Part shown: in pieces, positions 9,275 through 18,447 of the stretch
Layout: each line of letters begins with the position of its first letter
Numbering within the stretch: position 1 is the first letter of the stretch
From: RBG-16-57-11 sp964503145
Lineage (GTDB): Bacteria; Chloroflexota; Anaerolineae; Anaerolineales; UBA4823
Length of the DNA stretch: 64,000 bases
Reading direction: 5' to 3'
Assembly (NCBI GenBank): GCA_964503145.1
Contig: CAZCYV010000011.1
Coordinates: forward strand, 1 to 64,000
Notes under the pieces: generated by a model
Seen by the model: the letters and a program-made list of their open reading frames with translations, nothing else
Databases searched by the model: none
What the model was told of the DNA's origin: nothing
Translations under genes and position numbers: made by a program

Positions 9275-10513
9275 ATGAAAGAATCGCAACTTTTGCATTT
9301 CGATGACCCTCTTTGTCTGGAGTTCGACGCCCAGGTGGTGGAGATTCTGAGCTTGCCCGATGGACGGTTTGGCGTGGTGCTGGATCGCACTTATTTTTAT
9401 CCCACGGGCGGTGGTCAGGAGCACGATACTGGCGCGCTCGGCGCTGCGCAGGTGCTCGATGTGTTCAAGGATGAAAACAGGGGTGTTACCGTGCATGTGG
9501 TGGATCGCAGCCCTGGCTCTGGGATAGTGCACGCTATGATCGATCGCCCACGACGCCTGCGTCATATGCAGCACCACACCGCCCAACATCTGCTCTCTCA
9601 TTGTTGTATCCAATTGTTGGGCCTGGAAACCGTCTCAGCCAATATCAACGGAGATACTCCTTCCACGCTGGATTTGAATGCAAACCAGGTGGACAAGGAA
9701 GCCTTGTTGCGCGTCGAGACCCTGGCAAATCAGATCATCACTGAAAATCGTCCCGTGCGCACCTATTTTGTCTCCCCGGAGCATCTGCACGCCATTCCGT
9801 TGCGCAAACCGCCCAAGGTCGAAGAAGACATCCGCATTGTCGAGATCGATGGCCTGGACTATTCCGCCTGCGGCGGGACACATGTCGCGGCAACCGGCAA
9901 CATTGGGGTCGTCAAAATCCTACGCGCTGAACGGGTTAAGGAAAAGACGCGCCTGCATTTCGTTGCAGGCAGCCGGGCGGTGGAATACTTTCAGATGCTG
10001 CATGAGACCGTCAGTGAGTTGGCTGCCACGATGAGCGTTCACCCGCAAGACCTCGGGGCAGCAGTCGCGCGCCAGGGCGAACAGCTCAGAGCGACGCAGC
10101 GAGAGTTAGGGCGCCTGCAGTCCGAGATGATCTTTGCCGAGGCGCGTGAGCTTTATGCCCGGGCTGAGGTGTGTGGCGGCTTTCGCCTGGCGCTAGGGGC
10201 ATTTAGCGGCCGGACGATGAACGATCTGCGCGCCCTCGCCAAAGAGTTGCGCACGATGCCTGGGGCTGTGGCGGTTCTAGTCAGCGAAGAAGCCGCATCT
10301 CCAGAGGTAAACTCTGTGATTTTGGTAATAGCATGCGCCGAAGATACAGGTTTGAGCGCTCAGGACTTGCTGCGCCGGCTGTTGTCGGAGATCAGCGGCA
10401 AAGGAGGCGGGGACGCTGCCCTGGCGCAAGGTGCAGGAAAAATCCCTATTGGCCAGACTGCGCATCTGTTGAATGTTGCTCGTGTGATGGCTGAGCAGCT
10501 ACTCGCAGCGTAG
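9275..10513 (+). CDS. Alanyl-tRNA editing protein, AlaX-L type with DHHA1 domain
   Basis: Predicted trans-editing hydrolase that deacylates mischarged Ser-tRNA(Ala) or Gly-tRNA(Ala), 412 aa. The N-terminal beta-barrel carries FYPTGGGQEHDTG, typical of the AlaRS/AlaX editing domain. The zinc-binding editing site is complete: HTAQH (H101 and H105) and CGGTHVA (C199 and H203). A helical linker (about 255-300) and a C-terminal DHHA1-like domain follow, ending in GKGGGDAALAQGAGK, the tRNA-binding glycine-rich motif. The length fits AlaX-L rather than the short editing-domain-only forms. It converges with the MFS gene with only 7 nt between stop codons. No Shine-Dalgarno is evident before the ATG. 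Confidence 0.9.
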   Translation: MKESQLLHFDDPLCLEFDAQVVEILSLPDGRFGVVLDRTYFYPTGGGQEHDTGALGAAQVLDVFKDENRGVTVHVVDRSPGSGIVHAMIDRPRRLRHMQHHTAQHLLSHCCIQLLGLETVSANINGDTPSTLDLNANQVDKEALLRVETLANQIITENRPVRTYFVSPEHLHAIPLRKPPKVEEDIRIVEIDGLDYSACGGTHVAATGNIGVVKILRAERVKEKTRLHFVAGSRAVEYFQMLHETVSELAATMSVHPQDLGAAVARQGEQLRATQRELGRLQSEMIFAEARELYARAEVCGGFRLALGAFSGRTMNDLRALAKELRTMPGAVAVLVSEEAASPEVNSVILVIACAEDTGLSAQDLLRRLLSEISGKGGGDAALAQGAGKIPIGQTAHLLNVARVMAEQLLAA

Positions 10514-10520
10514 CCTGCAT

Positions 10521-11810
10521 TTAGGCCTCCTTTTGCCCGGTCGAATGCAAGTCTTCCGGGCGTAGTCCTGTTTCGCGTTCGTCCTTCAACTGCCAATGAA
10601 ACACCGCGATTGCCAGGATGCCGCCCACTGCGCTGGCCAGGAACGCTGCCGGATAACCGCCGATCTGCGCCAGCCAGCCGCCTAGAAAGGGCGCCAGGAT
10701 GTTCGCCGGGGCAATCAAGGTATTCGACATGCCAATGTAGGTTGGGCGCTCGGCTTCAGCGCCGAAATCCATGCTCATGCTGATGCCGATCGTCCAGATC
10801 GCCACATTACCCACCGAGGTCAGGGCAAATACCAGATAGAACCAGGCTGCGCTGGGCGCCCACCAGGCCAGCAGCGCCCCCAGCGCAGCGGCCCCGAGTC
10901 CAATCTCCATGACCCCTTTGCGGCTCCAACGATCTCCGACCCAGCCCATGGCCACGTTGGCAACGATCGCAGTCCCTAGCAGGGTGCTGGTCATCCAGCC
11001 CACCTCTGCTTCGCTGGCTCCGAGATTTTGCACGGCAAACACACTGTAGAAGGCGGCTCCCATCGTTGCAAATTGTGAGACAATGCGGGCGGCAAGAAAC
11101 CAGCGGAAGCGCGAATCCTGACGCAATATCCTGCCCAGATTGGGCCAAAGCTTAGTTTGTGCGCCCTTTTGCCCGGCGGGGAGGGGATTGTGAGCTGGCT
11201 CGCGAGTGCCTGATAAGAAGATCCATGAAATCGTCATTGCCGCAGAACAAAACAAGAAATTTAGCGCAAAATCGCCAGGGCTGTCTAGCCTGAACAGAAT
11301 CATGCCGGCGATAGCCGCCGAGACGCTGGCAAGCAGGTTTGCCGCTGCGGCCTGGACGCCGATAAATGTGCTCCGCCGATCAGAGGGGATGATCTTGGCA
11401 ATCATACTTTGCCAGGGATTTGCAGTGAGTCCTGCCCCTAATCCCTGCCATATCAACATCAGGAAAGTCAAGGCCAGAGCGGCTGGCGTACCAATCGAAG
11501 GGATGAGGCCGGCTACTCCAGCAAGCAGCAAAAATGGCAACCGCTCTTGTATGGTGGCGCTCAGCACGAGAGGCTTAATGCGTGGCTGTCGAGACACCCA
11601 ATTGGCGGTGAACAATTGCGGCAGTTGCCAGCCGGCGTTGTGAATGGCTGGGATAAGGCCGATCAACAGCGCCGAGTCGGTCATCGTTGCCACAAACAGT
11701 GGGATGATCGTGGTGAAGGAGGCGAAGCCCAGCCCTAAACCAAAGAATGCGCCGTCCAGCAGGTTGACCGTCAGGTTGTGGCGCAGGTGCTTTTGGATTT
11801 CAACTTCCAT
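10521..11810 (-). CDS. Major facilitator superfamily transporter
   Basis: 429 aa permease with about 12 predicted membrane helices, starting at NLLDGAFFGLGLGFASFTTIIPLFVATMT. MFS features include the loop GWVGDRWSRKGVMEIGLG (motif A-like, between helices 8 and 9) and PSDRRSTFIGVQAA in the first half. The substrate cannot be deduced. The ATG at 11810 overlaps the end of the upstream exonuclease-like gene by 11 nt, so the two are probably translationally coupled; ribosome site GGAAAAGAAA is weak. It is the last gene of a long minus-strand run. Whether it has any functional link to the MrfAB-like pair upstream is unknown. Confidence 0.8.
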   Translation of the reverse strand: MEVEIQKHLRHNLTVNLLDGAFFGLGLGFASFTTIIPLFVATMTDSALLIGLIPAIHNAGWQLPQLFTANWVSRQPRIKPLVLSATIQERLPFLLLAGVAGLIPSIGTPAALALTFLMLIWQGLGAGLTANPWQSMIAKIIPSDRRSTFIGVQAAAANLLASVSAAIAGMILFRLDSPGDFALNFLFCSAAMTISWIFLSGTREPAHNPLPAGQKGAQTKLWPNLGRILRQDSRFRWFLAARIVSQFATMGAAFYSVFAVQNLGASEAEVGWMTSTLLGTAIVANVAMGWVGDRWSRKGVMEIGLGAAALGALLAWWAPSAAWFYLVFALTSVGNVAIWTIGISMSMDFGAEAERPTYIGMSNTLIAPANILAPFLGGWLAQIGGYPAAFLASAVGGILAIAVFHWQLKDERETGLRPEDLHSTGQKEA

Positions 11811-13077
11811 GCAGGTTTTTCTTTTCCAGGCGTTCGAGACGATGGCTGAGTTCGGACAGCCTCTGGCGACGCTCGTATAGACCCAATGGGCGGCCATCTG
11901 GCGTCAGGGCCATGCCTTCGACGATCAGGGTGATGGCCGCTTGCGTCCATTGGACCGCAGCGGCAAAGTCCCGCAGCGTGTGCTCATGGCATTTGGCCAA
12001 CTCTATGTGCGCTTCCAGATCTTGGTCGCCTGCGGCTTGCTCCCAGAGGTGAATGGCTTGTTGCCATTCGCCCTGGCGTTTGTGCATGTTCGCCAGGCGT
12101 CGCAATCCTCGCAACCGCGCGGCTCGCGGCATGTGTTCAGAGCGAGCGTCCTCGTGCGCCAGACCATGGGCGTACAGGCGGGCGGCAGCGGCCTGGTTGC
12201 CCAGATCCTCGTACAATTTACCCAGGGCGATCAAGTCGACGCCGTGCTCGCCGCCCCGGCCTTGTGGATCGTCCAGCAGCCAGGATAGATGTTCCAGCAA
12301 GGCTACCAATGAGAGCACATCCATCGCATTATGGTAAAAGACGCCCTTCAGCGGTTCTACATCGCCGGTTTGGAGGTATCTGAAATAGATCTCAGGGATC
12401 ATCCAGCCAGGGATGTCCTCTTCGCTGCGGCCGGCCCCCAGGATATGCGCTTCAAGCATGCCCAGGGTGCGGCTAGGCAGGCGATCACGCCATATTCGTC
12501 GCGCCAGATGCAGCAGATCCACATGCGCCAGGCCTTGAAGCGGAGGGCGCCAGCCATGCGCCAGGTAACGCGTCATCAGCAACGGGGCGTCGAAGGCTTT
12601 GCCGTTGAAAGTGATGATCGCCTGACAAGGCGCCAGAAATTCCTCCAGCGCGGCTAACAGCCCTGACTCCTGGCTGGGATCGCGCATGAAGAACTGGGCC
12701 AGATGTAGCCCATCCGTCTCGAAGCGGGCGACGCCGACCAAAAAAGCATAAGTACCGACCCCGCCCGATAGCCCTGTAGTTTCCGTATCCAGGAAAGCAA
12801 AGTCCGTGGGCGAGAGTTCCGTCAGGCGCGGTTCGCGCGCCCACTCGGCCAATACAGAGCGAGGCGCTTGCAAATCCAGGCGCGCCCGGCCGTGCGACTG
12901 CCCAAAAGGGTAACGCGCTTCCACCACATAAGTTTCGCCCAGCGGAGTCTGGCGTGGGCCTCCGCCCAAAGTTGTCTTGAGCGTGGATGGCGGCGTGGCC
13001 GGTCTTTCTGCAGGCTTCAACGCCTGAGCACCAGTTTTTACACCCAGCGCCTTGAGCTTATCGGCTATATCTGACAC
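11800..13077 (-). CDS. MrfB/YprB-like DnaQ-fold exonuclease with TPR-like C-terminus
   Basis: Predicted 3'-5' exonuclease of the ribonuclease H-like superfamily, 425 aa. Exo I motif is DFAFLDTETTGLSGGVGTYAF with D97 and E99; later acidic motifs are FNGKAFDAPLL and HNAMDVLSL. This arrangement matches YprB/MrfB of Bacillus subtilis, which acts with the helicase MrfA in repair of mitomycin C damage (established knowledge). Residues 270-395 are helical and TPR-like. The start is GTG; no ATG is available near the domain start. It lies 66 nt downstream of an MrfA-like helicase gene in the same direction, which strongly supports the assignment. The next gene overlaps its end by 11 nt. Confidence 0.85.
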   Translation of the reverse strand: MSDIADKLKALGVKTGAQALKPAERPATPPSTLKTTLGGGPRQTPLGETYVVEARYPFGQSHGRARLDLQAPRSVLAEWAREPRLTELSPTDFAFLDTETTGLSGGVGTYAFLVGVARFETDGLHLAQFFMRDPSQESGLLAALEEFLAPCQAIITFNGKAFDAPLLMTRYLAHGWRPPLQGLAHVDLLHLARRIWRDRLPSRTLGMLEAHILGAGRSEEDIPGWMIPEIYFRYLQTGDVEPLKGVFYHNAMDVLSLVALLEHLSWLLDDPQGRGGEHGVDLIALGKLYEDLGNQAAAARLYAHGLAHEDARSEHMPRAARLRGLRRLANMHKRQGEWQQAIHLWEQAAGDQDLEAHIELAKCHEHTLRDFAAAVQWTQAAITLIVEGMALTPDGRPLGLYERRQRLSELSHRLERLEKKNLHGS

Positions 13078-13143
13078 GCCGGGTATTCTACTACAGATTA
13101 GGGCGCTGGCTGTGGGTGTCTGAGGAGTAGAAACCGGGCCGCG

Positions 13144-15702
13144 TCAGGTCGAGGTCAGCGCGTCTAACAACGCCAGTGTTTCGTTCTTACCGCCGTATTG
13201 CGCCACCTCATCTGTGGGGACGGTGATCAGCCCCTGCCCGCCCGGCCCGATGCAAGATGGGCAGCCCTCACGGCAGGCGCATTCTGCTACTAAGTCTCGC
13301 GCTTGCGCTAAGAGCTGGTCGTGAAGTTCGAAAAGGCGCTGGCTCAGACCAATGCCGCCGGGTGCCTGATCGTAGAACACCACTGTGGGTTTGCCTTCGG
13401 TGAACGCAAGCCGGGTATCGCTGTGAACTCCCAGGTCATTGATGTCGCACATCAGGAAGAACGGCGCCAGATGACCCAGCGCATAGGCCAGCCCAGCCAG
13501 CCCGCTGCGCACCCGTACTGCTGCTTCGGCGCGATGGTGGCAGTTGGCGCACAGGGTGACCAGATTGTTCATCTGGTTGGCCTGCTCGGCGGAGGCAAAC
13601 AGGCGGAAAGGCAGCCTGTGGTGCACATCGTGAGCGCGATCTTGTTCCGGCGCTCCGCAGATCTGGCAACGATACCCATCTCGACGCCGGACTTGCTCCC
13701 GCAATCGCTCCCAGTCAGGCCCGTAATCGTTGGGATCGTTGCGCCACAAACCGCTCTCGCGTAACCGGTTGACCACCCATTCATCCAGCATGAACCAGTA
13801 GCCGCTGGTGTGTAACTCGGTAGGCGGCAGATCCAGCGGCTCCTGCCCCAGCATTTCGTGTGTGTACCAGCGGATCTTACGAAAACCGGTCACGCGGCTG
13901 GTAACCAGCAACTCGCCATGCGCCTTGATCACGCCGTGGGCGGGCTGCTCAGCGTGCTTTTCAATGAGATCGACGTTGGTTTCGCTGACGGGTTCGGTGT
14001 AATGATCGCTGTTGATCGGGATCAGCCGAGCTGTATTGTGCTCCAAATCCAGCGTTTCTACCAGAAAGGTTTGGGTTTCGTGCAGGTAAATTGCCTGTGG
14101 ATGCGCCAGACGGAAGGCGCTGCCCCGATCCACCAGGCCAATTGTTTCGGGGCGATCGCCCTCCCATGATTGCAGCAGGATTGGCTCGCCGGAAACGCTG
14201 CGCAGGGAGACCGTCTGGGCAGGATACTGGTCGGCCATCCAATAGTAACGCCCACTGGCAGGGTGCAGTGTGCCTTGTGAGGCCAGAAAATCCAGAAACT
14301 CCAGCACCTGCCTCCCATCCACCTTGCCAAAAGGTTCCCCAGCCTGGAAGGGAAGCTCAAAAGCGGCGCATCGGATGTGTTCCAACAACACCAGCAAGTT
14401 GTCTGGATTGATCAGCGCGTGCTCCACGGAGCCTTCGAATAAGTAATTGGGGTGCGCTGCCAGAAACTGGTCGATTGGGTCTGCGGTGGCAACCAGCACA
14501 GCCAGGGAAGCATCGAGGCCGCGCCCGGCGCGCCCGGCTTGCTGCCGCGTTGCGGCAATCGTGCCCGGATAACCGACGAGAATCGCTGCGTCCAGCCCGC
14601 CAATATCGATGCCCAGCTCCAGTGCGTTGGTTGCTACCACTGCGCGAACCCGGCCTTCTCGCAATCCACGCTCGATTTCTCGCCTCTGGCGCGGCAGATA
14701 ACCGCTGCGATAGCCGCGAATCTGCTGCGCCGTTTCTCCCGTGACATTCGAAGCAGCGGCTTTGTCACGCAAATAGCTCAGGATCAACTCGACGCTGCGC
14801 CGTGAGCGGGCGAAGAGGATGGTCTGCACGCCATACGCCAGCAGATCATCGGCCAGGCGCACGCTCTCCTGCAATGCGCTGCGGCGCAGGCCGAGCTGTG
14901 CGTCGAGCAGCGGTGGGTTATAGATTAGAAACGATCGTGGCCCGCGCCCTGAGCCGTCTTGATCCACCAGGGCGACTTCGGCTTCCACCAGGCGCTGGGC
15001 AAATTCCTGTGGGTTGGCGAGTGTGGCACTGGTCAAGAAGAATTGAAGCTCTGAGCCATAGAAACGTGCAATGCGCTGCAGGCGGCGGAGCACGTTTGCC
15101 AAATGTGAACCGAACACACCTCGATAGATGTGCGCTTCGTCCACGACGACATGGCGAAGATTGCGGAAGAAGGCTGCCCAATCGGTATGGTGGGGCAGAA
15201 TACCCAGATGCAGCATATCTGGATTGGTCAATAGCAGGCGAGCGCCCAGGCGAATTGCCGGACGGTGGCGCGTGGGGGTATCGCCATCGTAAATGGCCAA
15301 TGCGGGTCGCCGGTCATCTTCGATGGCGCTCAACAAACGCTCCAGAGCGGCAAACTGGTCTTGGGTCAGGGCCTTTGTGGGGAACAGATACAGGGCGCGA
15401 GCTTCGGGGTCACGCAGCAAGTCTTCCAGGATAGGCAGGTTGTAACACAGGCTTTTGCCGCTGGCCGTACCCGCCGTCACCATGAGGTGGCGTCGCTGAC
15501 GAGCCAGTTCCCAGGCGGCTGCTTGATGGATGTATAGCGAGGTGATCGCATTGCGGTGTAAGGCTTCGACCAGCGCCGGATGCAGGTCTGCCGGCAGGGG
15601 GCTGGTTCGCGCCGGTCGTGCGGCGATCTCTTCCCAGGCAGCGATGTTGGATGCCACGCTCGGCTCGGCTCGCCAGCGAGAGAGCAGATTTCCCAGGCTC
15701 AT
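13144..15702 (-). CDS. MrfA/YprA-like DEAH helicase with embedded HNH domain
   Basis: Predicted ATP-dependent SF2 helicase, 852 aa. Walker A is TAGTASGKS (about residue 76), motif II is VVVDEAH (about 187), motif III is LTSATLANP, and motif VI is QQAGRAGRG. The C-terminal DUF1998-type zinc cluster is CACREGCPSC (about 805-815). This is the architecture of MrfA, the DNA repair helicase paired with MrfB. Unusually, residues about 665-725 form an HNH endonuclease-like module (RRRDGYRCQICGAP, DVHHRLPF, LVTLCANCHH) between the helicase core and the final zinc cluster. A zinc-structural, catalytically dead role for the insert is possible, but HH and the four cysteines are present. The start is ATG with a weak ribosome site, 9 nt after the glutaminyl cyclase stop. 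Confidence 0.88.
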   Translation of the reverse strand: MSLGNLLSRWRAEPSVASNIAAWEEIAARPARTSPLPADLHPALVEALHRNAITSLYIHQAAAWELARQRRHLMVTAGTASGKSLCYNLPILEDLLRDPEARALYLFPTKALTQDQFAALERLLSAIEDDRRPALAIYDGDTPTRHRPAIRLGARLLLTNPDMLHLGILPHHTDWAAFFRNLRHVVVDEAHIYRGVFGSHLANVLRRLQRIARFYGSELQFFLTSATLANPQEFAQRLVEAEVALVDQDGSGRGPRSFLIYNPPLLDAQLGLRRSALQESVRLADDLLAYGVQTILFARSRRSVELILSYLRDKAAASNVTGETAQQIRGYRSGYLPRQRREIERGLREGRVRAVVATNALELGIDIGGLDAAILVGYPGTIAATRQQAGRAGRGLDASLAVLVATADPIDQFLAAHPNYLFEGSVEHALINPDNLLVLLEHIRCAAFELPFQAGEPFGKVDGRQVLEFLDFLASQGTLHPASGRYYWMADQYPAQTVSLRSVSGEPILLQSWEGDRPETIGLVDRGSAFRLAHPQAIYLHETQTFLVETLDLEHNTARLIPINSDHYTEPVSETNVDLIEKHAEQPAHGVIKAHGELLVTSRVTGFRKIRWYTHEMLGQEPLDLPPTELHTSGYWFMLDEWVVNRLRESGLWRNDPNDYGPDWERLREQVRRRDGYRCQICGAPEQDRAHDVHHRLPFRLFASAEQANQMNNLVTLCANCHHRAEAAVRVRSGLAGLAYALGHLAPFFLMCDINDLGVHSDTRLAFTEGKPTVVFYDQAPGGIGLSQRLFELHDQLLAQARDLVAECACREGCPSCIGPGGQGLITVPTDEVAQYGGKNETLALLDALTST

Positions 15703-15711
15703 TCTGCGTCT

Positions 15712-16752
15712 CTATTTCTGGATGATCGCGATTTCAAAGAGCTTCGGCCAGAGCTTGCCGGTGATGAAAATCCGTTTTCCGTCCGGATCATAAGCGATCC
15801 CATTGGGCACTTCTGAACCAGGCAAGTCGGCTACTGGCAGAATTCCGGCGATGTCGATCCAGCCCACCACATTCCCACTGGCCGGATCGATACGAGCGAT
15901 GCATGCCGTCTGGTACACATTTGCCCATACTTCTCCCTCGACATACTCCAGTTCGTTCAGGCGCGGGACGGGGATGTTTTCGGCTGTTACGGCGACCTGG
16001 CCGACGATTTGTAAGCTTTCGGGGTTTAGAAAGTATAGATTAGGACTGCCATCACTCATGATGAGGCGTGCGCCATCGTGGGTCAACCCCCAGCCTTCGA
16101 AGGGATAAGAAAAGGTTTGTAGCTGCTCGAAAGTTTCTGCATCATAGACAAACCCGACACCTTCGCGCCAGGTAAGCTGATAGAGCCGCCCATTCAGCTC
16201 TGTGATCCCTTCGCCAAAATACTGCTGTGGCAATTCGATCATCTTTTCGACGTTACCGCTTTCCAGCGCTACCTGACGCAGAGTGGACTGGCCGTACAAT
16301 CCGGAACCCTCATAAAGTACTCCATTGCGATAGATGAGTCCCTGGGTGTAGGAGGCCGGGTCATGGGGGAGAGTGTTGAGCACTTGATACGTATAAACCG
16401 GCAGCGCTTTCGTTTGCTCTGTCCATGGGCAGGTATATATGGCCTGGGGTCGATATACCGGCTGAATGGTCGAGGGAGCAGTCGGCGGCGCCGAGGCCGT
16501 CTTCGTTGGAAGCGAGACGGCCGTAGCGGTAGGCGATGGGGTATCAGTTGGCGCGGGTAGCGGCGTCGGGGTGGGTTGGACAACCGCAGGAGACGGCGTC
16601 TTGCCCGATGTAAGGGCAGTTCCAGGGCTACATGCTGCCAACCCGACGATCAGCGACAGAAGCGAAATCCATGCGAAAAGAAATGTTTTTATGGGCAGCG
16701 CGAATGAAGATTTCACCATTGTGGCAGCCCTGGCGGTCTTATAGCGGGGCAT
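15712..16752 (-). CDS. Glutaminyl-peptide cyclotransferase (plant/bacterial type), lipoprotein
   Basis: Predicted five-bladed beta-propeller enzyme that converts N-terminal Gln to pyroglutamate, 346 aa. The family features are strong: SYTQGLIYRNGVLYEGSGLYGQS, YFGEGITELNGRLYQLTW, YPFEGWGLTHDG and LNELEYVEGEVWANVY. The N-terminus is a lipoprotein signal (FAWISLLSLIVGLAAC, lipidated Cys41) followed by a Pro/Thr-rich linker to about residue 105, so the catalytic domain should sit outside the membrane. AAGGA precedes the ATG at a suitable distance; a second in-frame ATG 11 codons later lacks one. It could modify exported proteins with N-terminal Gln. It lies between the patatin gene (20 nt) and the helicase gene (9 nt). 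Confidence 0.88.
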   Translation of the reverse strand: MPRYKTARAATMVKSSFALPIKTFLFAWISLLSLIVGLAACSPGTALTSGKTPSPAVVQPTPTPLPAPTDTPSPTATAVSLPTKTASAPPTAPSTIQPVYRPQAIYTCPWTEQTKALPVYTYQVLNTLPHDPASYTQGLIYRNGVLYEGSGLYGQSTLRQVALESGNVEKMIELPQQYFGEGITELNGRLYQLTWREGVGFVYDAETFEQLQTFSYPFEGWGLTHDGARLIMSDGSPNLYFLNPESLQIVGQVAVTAENIPVPRLNELEYVEGEVWANVYQTACIARIDPASGNVVGWIDIAGILPVADLPGSEVPNGIAYDPDGKRIFITGKLWPKLFEIAIIQK

Positions 16753-16772
16753 TCTGATCCTTGTACGTAGAT

Positions 16773-17984
16773 TTATCCGGGGAAATGGTGCATAAAAGCT
16801 CTTTCCGCCGCCTCATACCCCAGGCGGATGAGCGTATTGGTGCGCTCATCGTAGTCCAATATGCGCGCCGCAGGGAAAAATTGACGCGGCGCCACCACGA
16901 TTACCTTCACCTCGCGGATATCTGGTATCGGCAGCGGCGGCATTCTGGTATTTTGGCTGGCTTCTTTATATGCGCGGCTGACTTGCGCAAGTTGATTGTA
17001 GGCCTCTGTCACACGCAGGCGCTCCCGGAACGTGGCCAACAACGCCCAGTCCAGCGTAGTCGTCAGGGCTTCGCTGAAGGATTGCGGCAGAGGCAGTCCG
17101 CTGGCTTGCTGGTCGTCGGAGAGATGCCTGCCCTGCTCTACCCAGGGTGTCATGAGCACCACCACGGCTTCCATTGGCGTTTCGGTCGGCCAGTCCTGAG
17201 CAGCGTCCAGCGCCCCGCTCAAGGGTGTATTGGCCACAACTGCGCCATCCCAATACACGGCTGCGCTTTCCGGATCGGGGGTCCAGGGATAGATCAATGG
17301 GATGCTGCAACTGGCGAGGATGCGCTGCAAGGTGATGCCGGGGATGACGTCCTGGCGCATCTGACCGCTCTTACGATTTCGTAGTGGCCGATTGCTAAAA
17401 GTGACTCGCTCCCCGCTGCGCACATTGGTGGCATTGATCAAAAGAATCTTGTCGCTTTGGGCGATCTTTTCGGGCTGAAGCTTGAACTTTACTTGCAGGG
17501 TGTCCATCAGCGGCCCGGTGTCCAACAGGTTGTTCCATCGGCCGATCAACCATTCGCTCAACCAGCGCGGGCCGATGGGCAAAGGCAGCCAGGAATCCTG
17601 AGGCGGCGGAGAGGTGGACAGATTGTGCGGCACTTTGTTCAGTTTCACCCCAATGAACTGACGCAGCACCAGGTTCGAAATCCAGCGTGACAGCCGGCGC
17701 ATGCCCGGGGGTAGCCCTTGAATGTCATGTTCACGCAGATTGCGCCACACTTGCTCGAGTTCCTCGGCGCTCATCCCCTGGACGATGGCCGCGCCGTTCA
17801 CTGCTCCGATGGATGTGCCAACGACAATATCCGGCGACCAGGCGCCGCGATGCAGCTGGTCAACGCCCGGCTTTTCGGTGTTGCTCAAGTAACGATAGAC
17901 CCCGGCGTGGAAGGCCCCGCGCCCACCGCCCCCTGAGAGGATTAACGTGCGTACCGGTCGTATTGCTGCGCCTGATGTGTTCAT
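16773..17984 (-). CDS. Patatin-like phospholipase
   Basis: Predicted acyl hydrolase with a Ser-Asp dyad, 403 aa. The oxyanion motif is LSGGGGRGAFHAGV (residues 17-29), the nucleophile is Ser58 in VVGTSIGAVNG, and the catalytic Asp is D246 in YWDGAVVANTPL. All three patatin signatures are therefore intact. There is no signal peptide or membrane segment, so it is likely a cytosolic or peripheral enzyme acting on membrane lipids. Its ATG overlaps the stop codon of the preceding SufE gene (ATGA), indicating coupled translation. The family includes housekeeping lipases, toxins and anti-phage effectors; nothing local distinguishes these roles. Confidence 0.9.
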   Translation of the reverse strand: MNTSGAAIRPVRTLILSGGGGRGAFHAGVYRYLSNTEKPGVDQLHRGAWSPDIVVGTSIGAVNGAAIVQGMSAEELEQVWRNLREHDIQGLPPGMRRLSRWISNLVLRQFIGVKLNKVPHNLSTSPPPQDSWLPLPIGPRWLSEWLIGRWNNLLDTGPLMDTLQVKFKLQPEKIAQSDKILLINATNVRSGERVTFSNRPLRNRKSGQMRQDVIPGITLQRILASCSIPLIYPWTPDPESAAVYWDGAVVANTPLSGALDAAQDWPTETPMEAVVVLMTPWVEQGRHLSDDQQASGLPLPQSFSEALTTTLDWALLATFRERLRVTEAYNQLAQVSRAYKEASQNTRMPPLPIPDIREVKVIVVAPRQFFPAARILDYDERTNTLIRLGYEAAERAFMHHFPG

Positions 17985-18424
17985 TTGTTCAGCGCTTCCA
18001 ACGCCAGGCGCTTCATGTGCGCCAGGATGGCAGAAATACCATTGAGCCGCTGGTAGGACAGCACTTTATCCAGCCCCATCTGCTGATAGAAATCCCCTGG
18101 CACGCTCAACACCTGTTCTGGGGTGGCTTCGCGCAGGCCTTCGCCCATGATCGCGGCATAGCCGCGCACGGTGGGCGATTCGTCGGGCACGTCGAAGTAG
18201 AATGTCATCCTGCCGTTTTGTGTTTCGGCGTGGACATACACGGGCGTCATGCATTCTGGGACAAATTCCATCTGGCTGCGATCCTGTTGCAGCCAATCTG
18301 GAAGGGCGGGCATCTGCTGGGCGAACTGCAACAATAATTCGAGTTTCTCGCGCCCTTCGCTGAGCTGGAAGTCTTCGATGATCTCCTTGAGCCTTGCAGG
18401 CATTTCACCAACGGTTTTTTCCAT
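17981..18424 (-). CDS. sufE: SufE-like sulfur acceptor protein
   Basis: 147 aa protein of the SufE/CsdE family, which accepts sulfur from a cysteine desulfurase for iron-sulfur cluster assembly. Family features include an N-terminal helix with REKLELLLQFAQQMPALPDW, the segment VPECMTPVYVHAE with the candidate acceptor Cys58, the strand MTFYFDVPDESPTVRGYAAIM and a C-terminal helix LNGISAILAHMK. The residues around the cysteine (ECMTP) differ from the GCQS of E. coli SufE, a tolerable variation. No cysteine desulfurase (sufS) or other suf gene is in the window. It sits between the pseudokinase gene (23 nt gap) and the patatin gene (4 nt overlap), a setting not typical for suf genes. Confidence 0.82.
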   Translation of the reverse strand: MEKTVGEMPARLKEIIEDFQLSEGREKLELLLQFAQQMPALPDWLQQDRSQMEFVPECMTPVYVHAETQNGRMTFYFDVPDESPTVRGYAAIMGEGLREATPEQVLSVPGDFYQQMGLDKVLSYQRLNGISAILAHMKRLALEALNK

Positions 18425-18447
18425 AGCGCAACAACCTCTTCACAATT

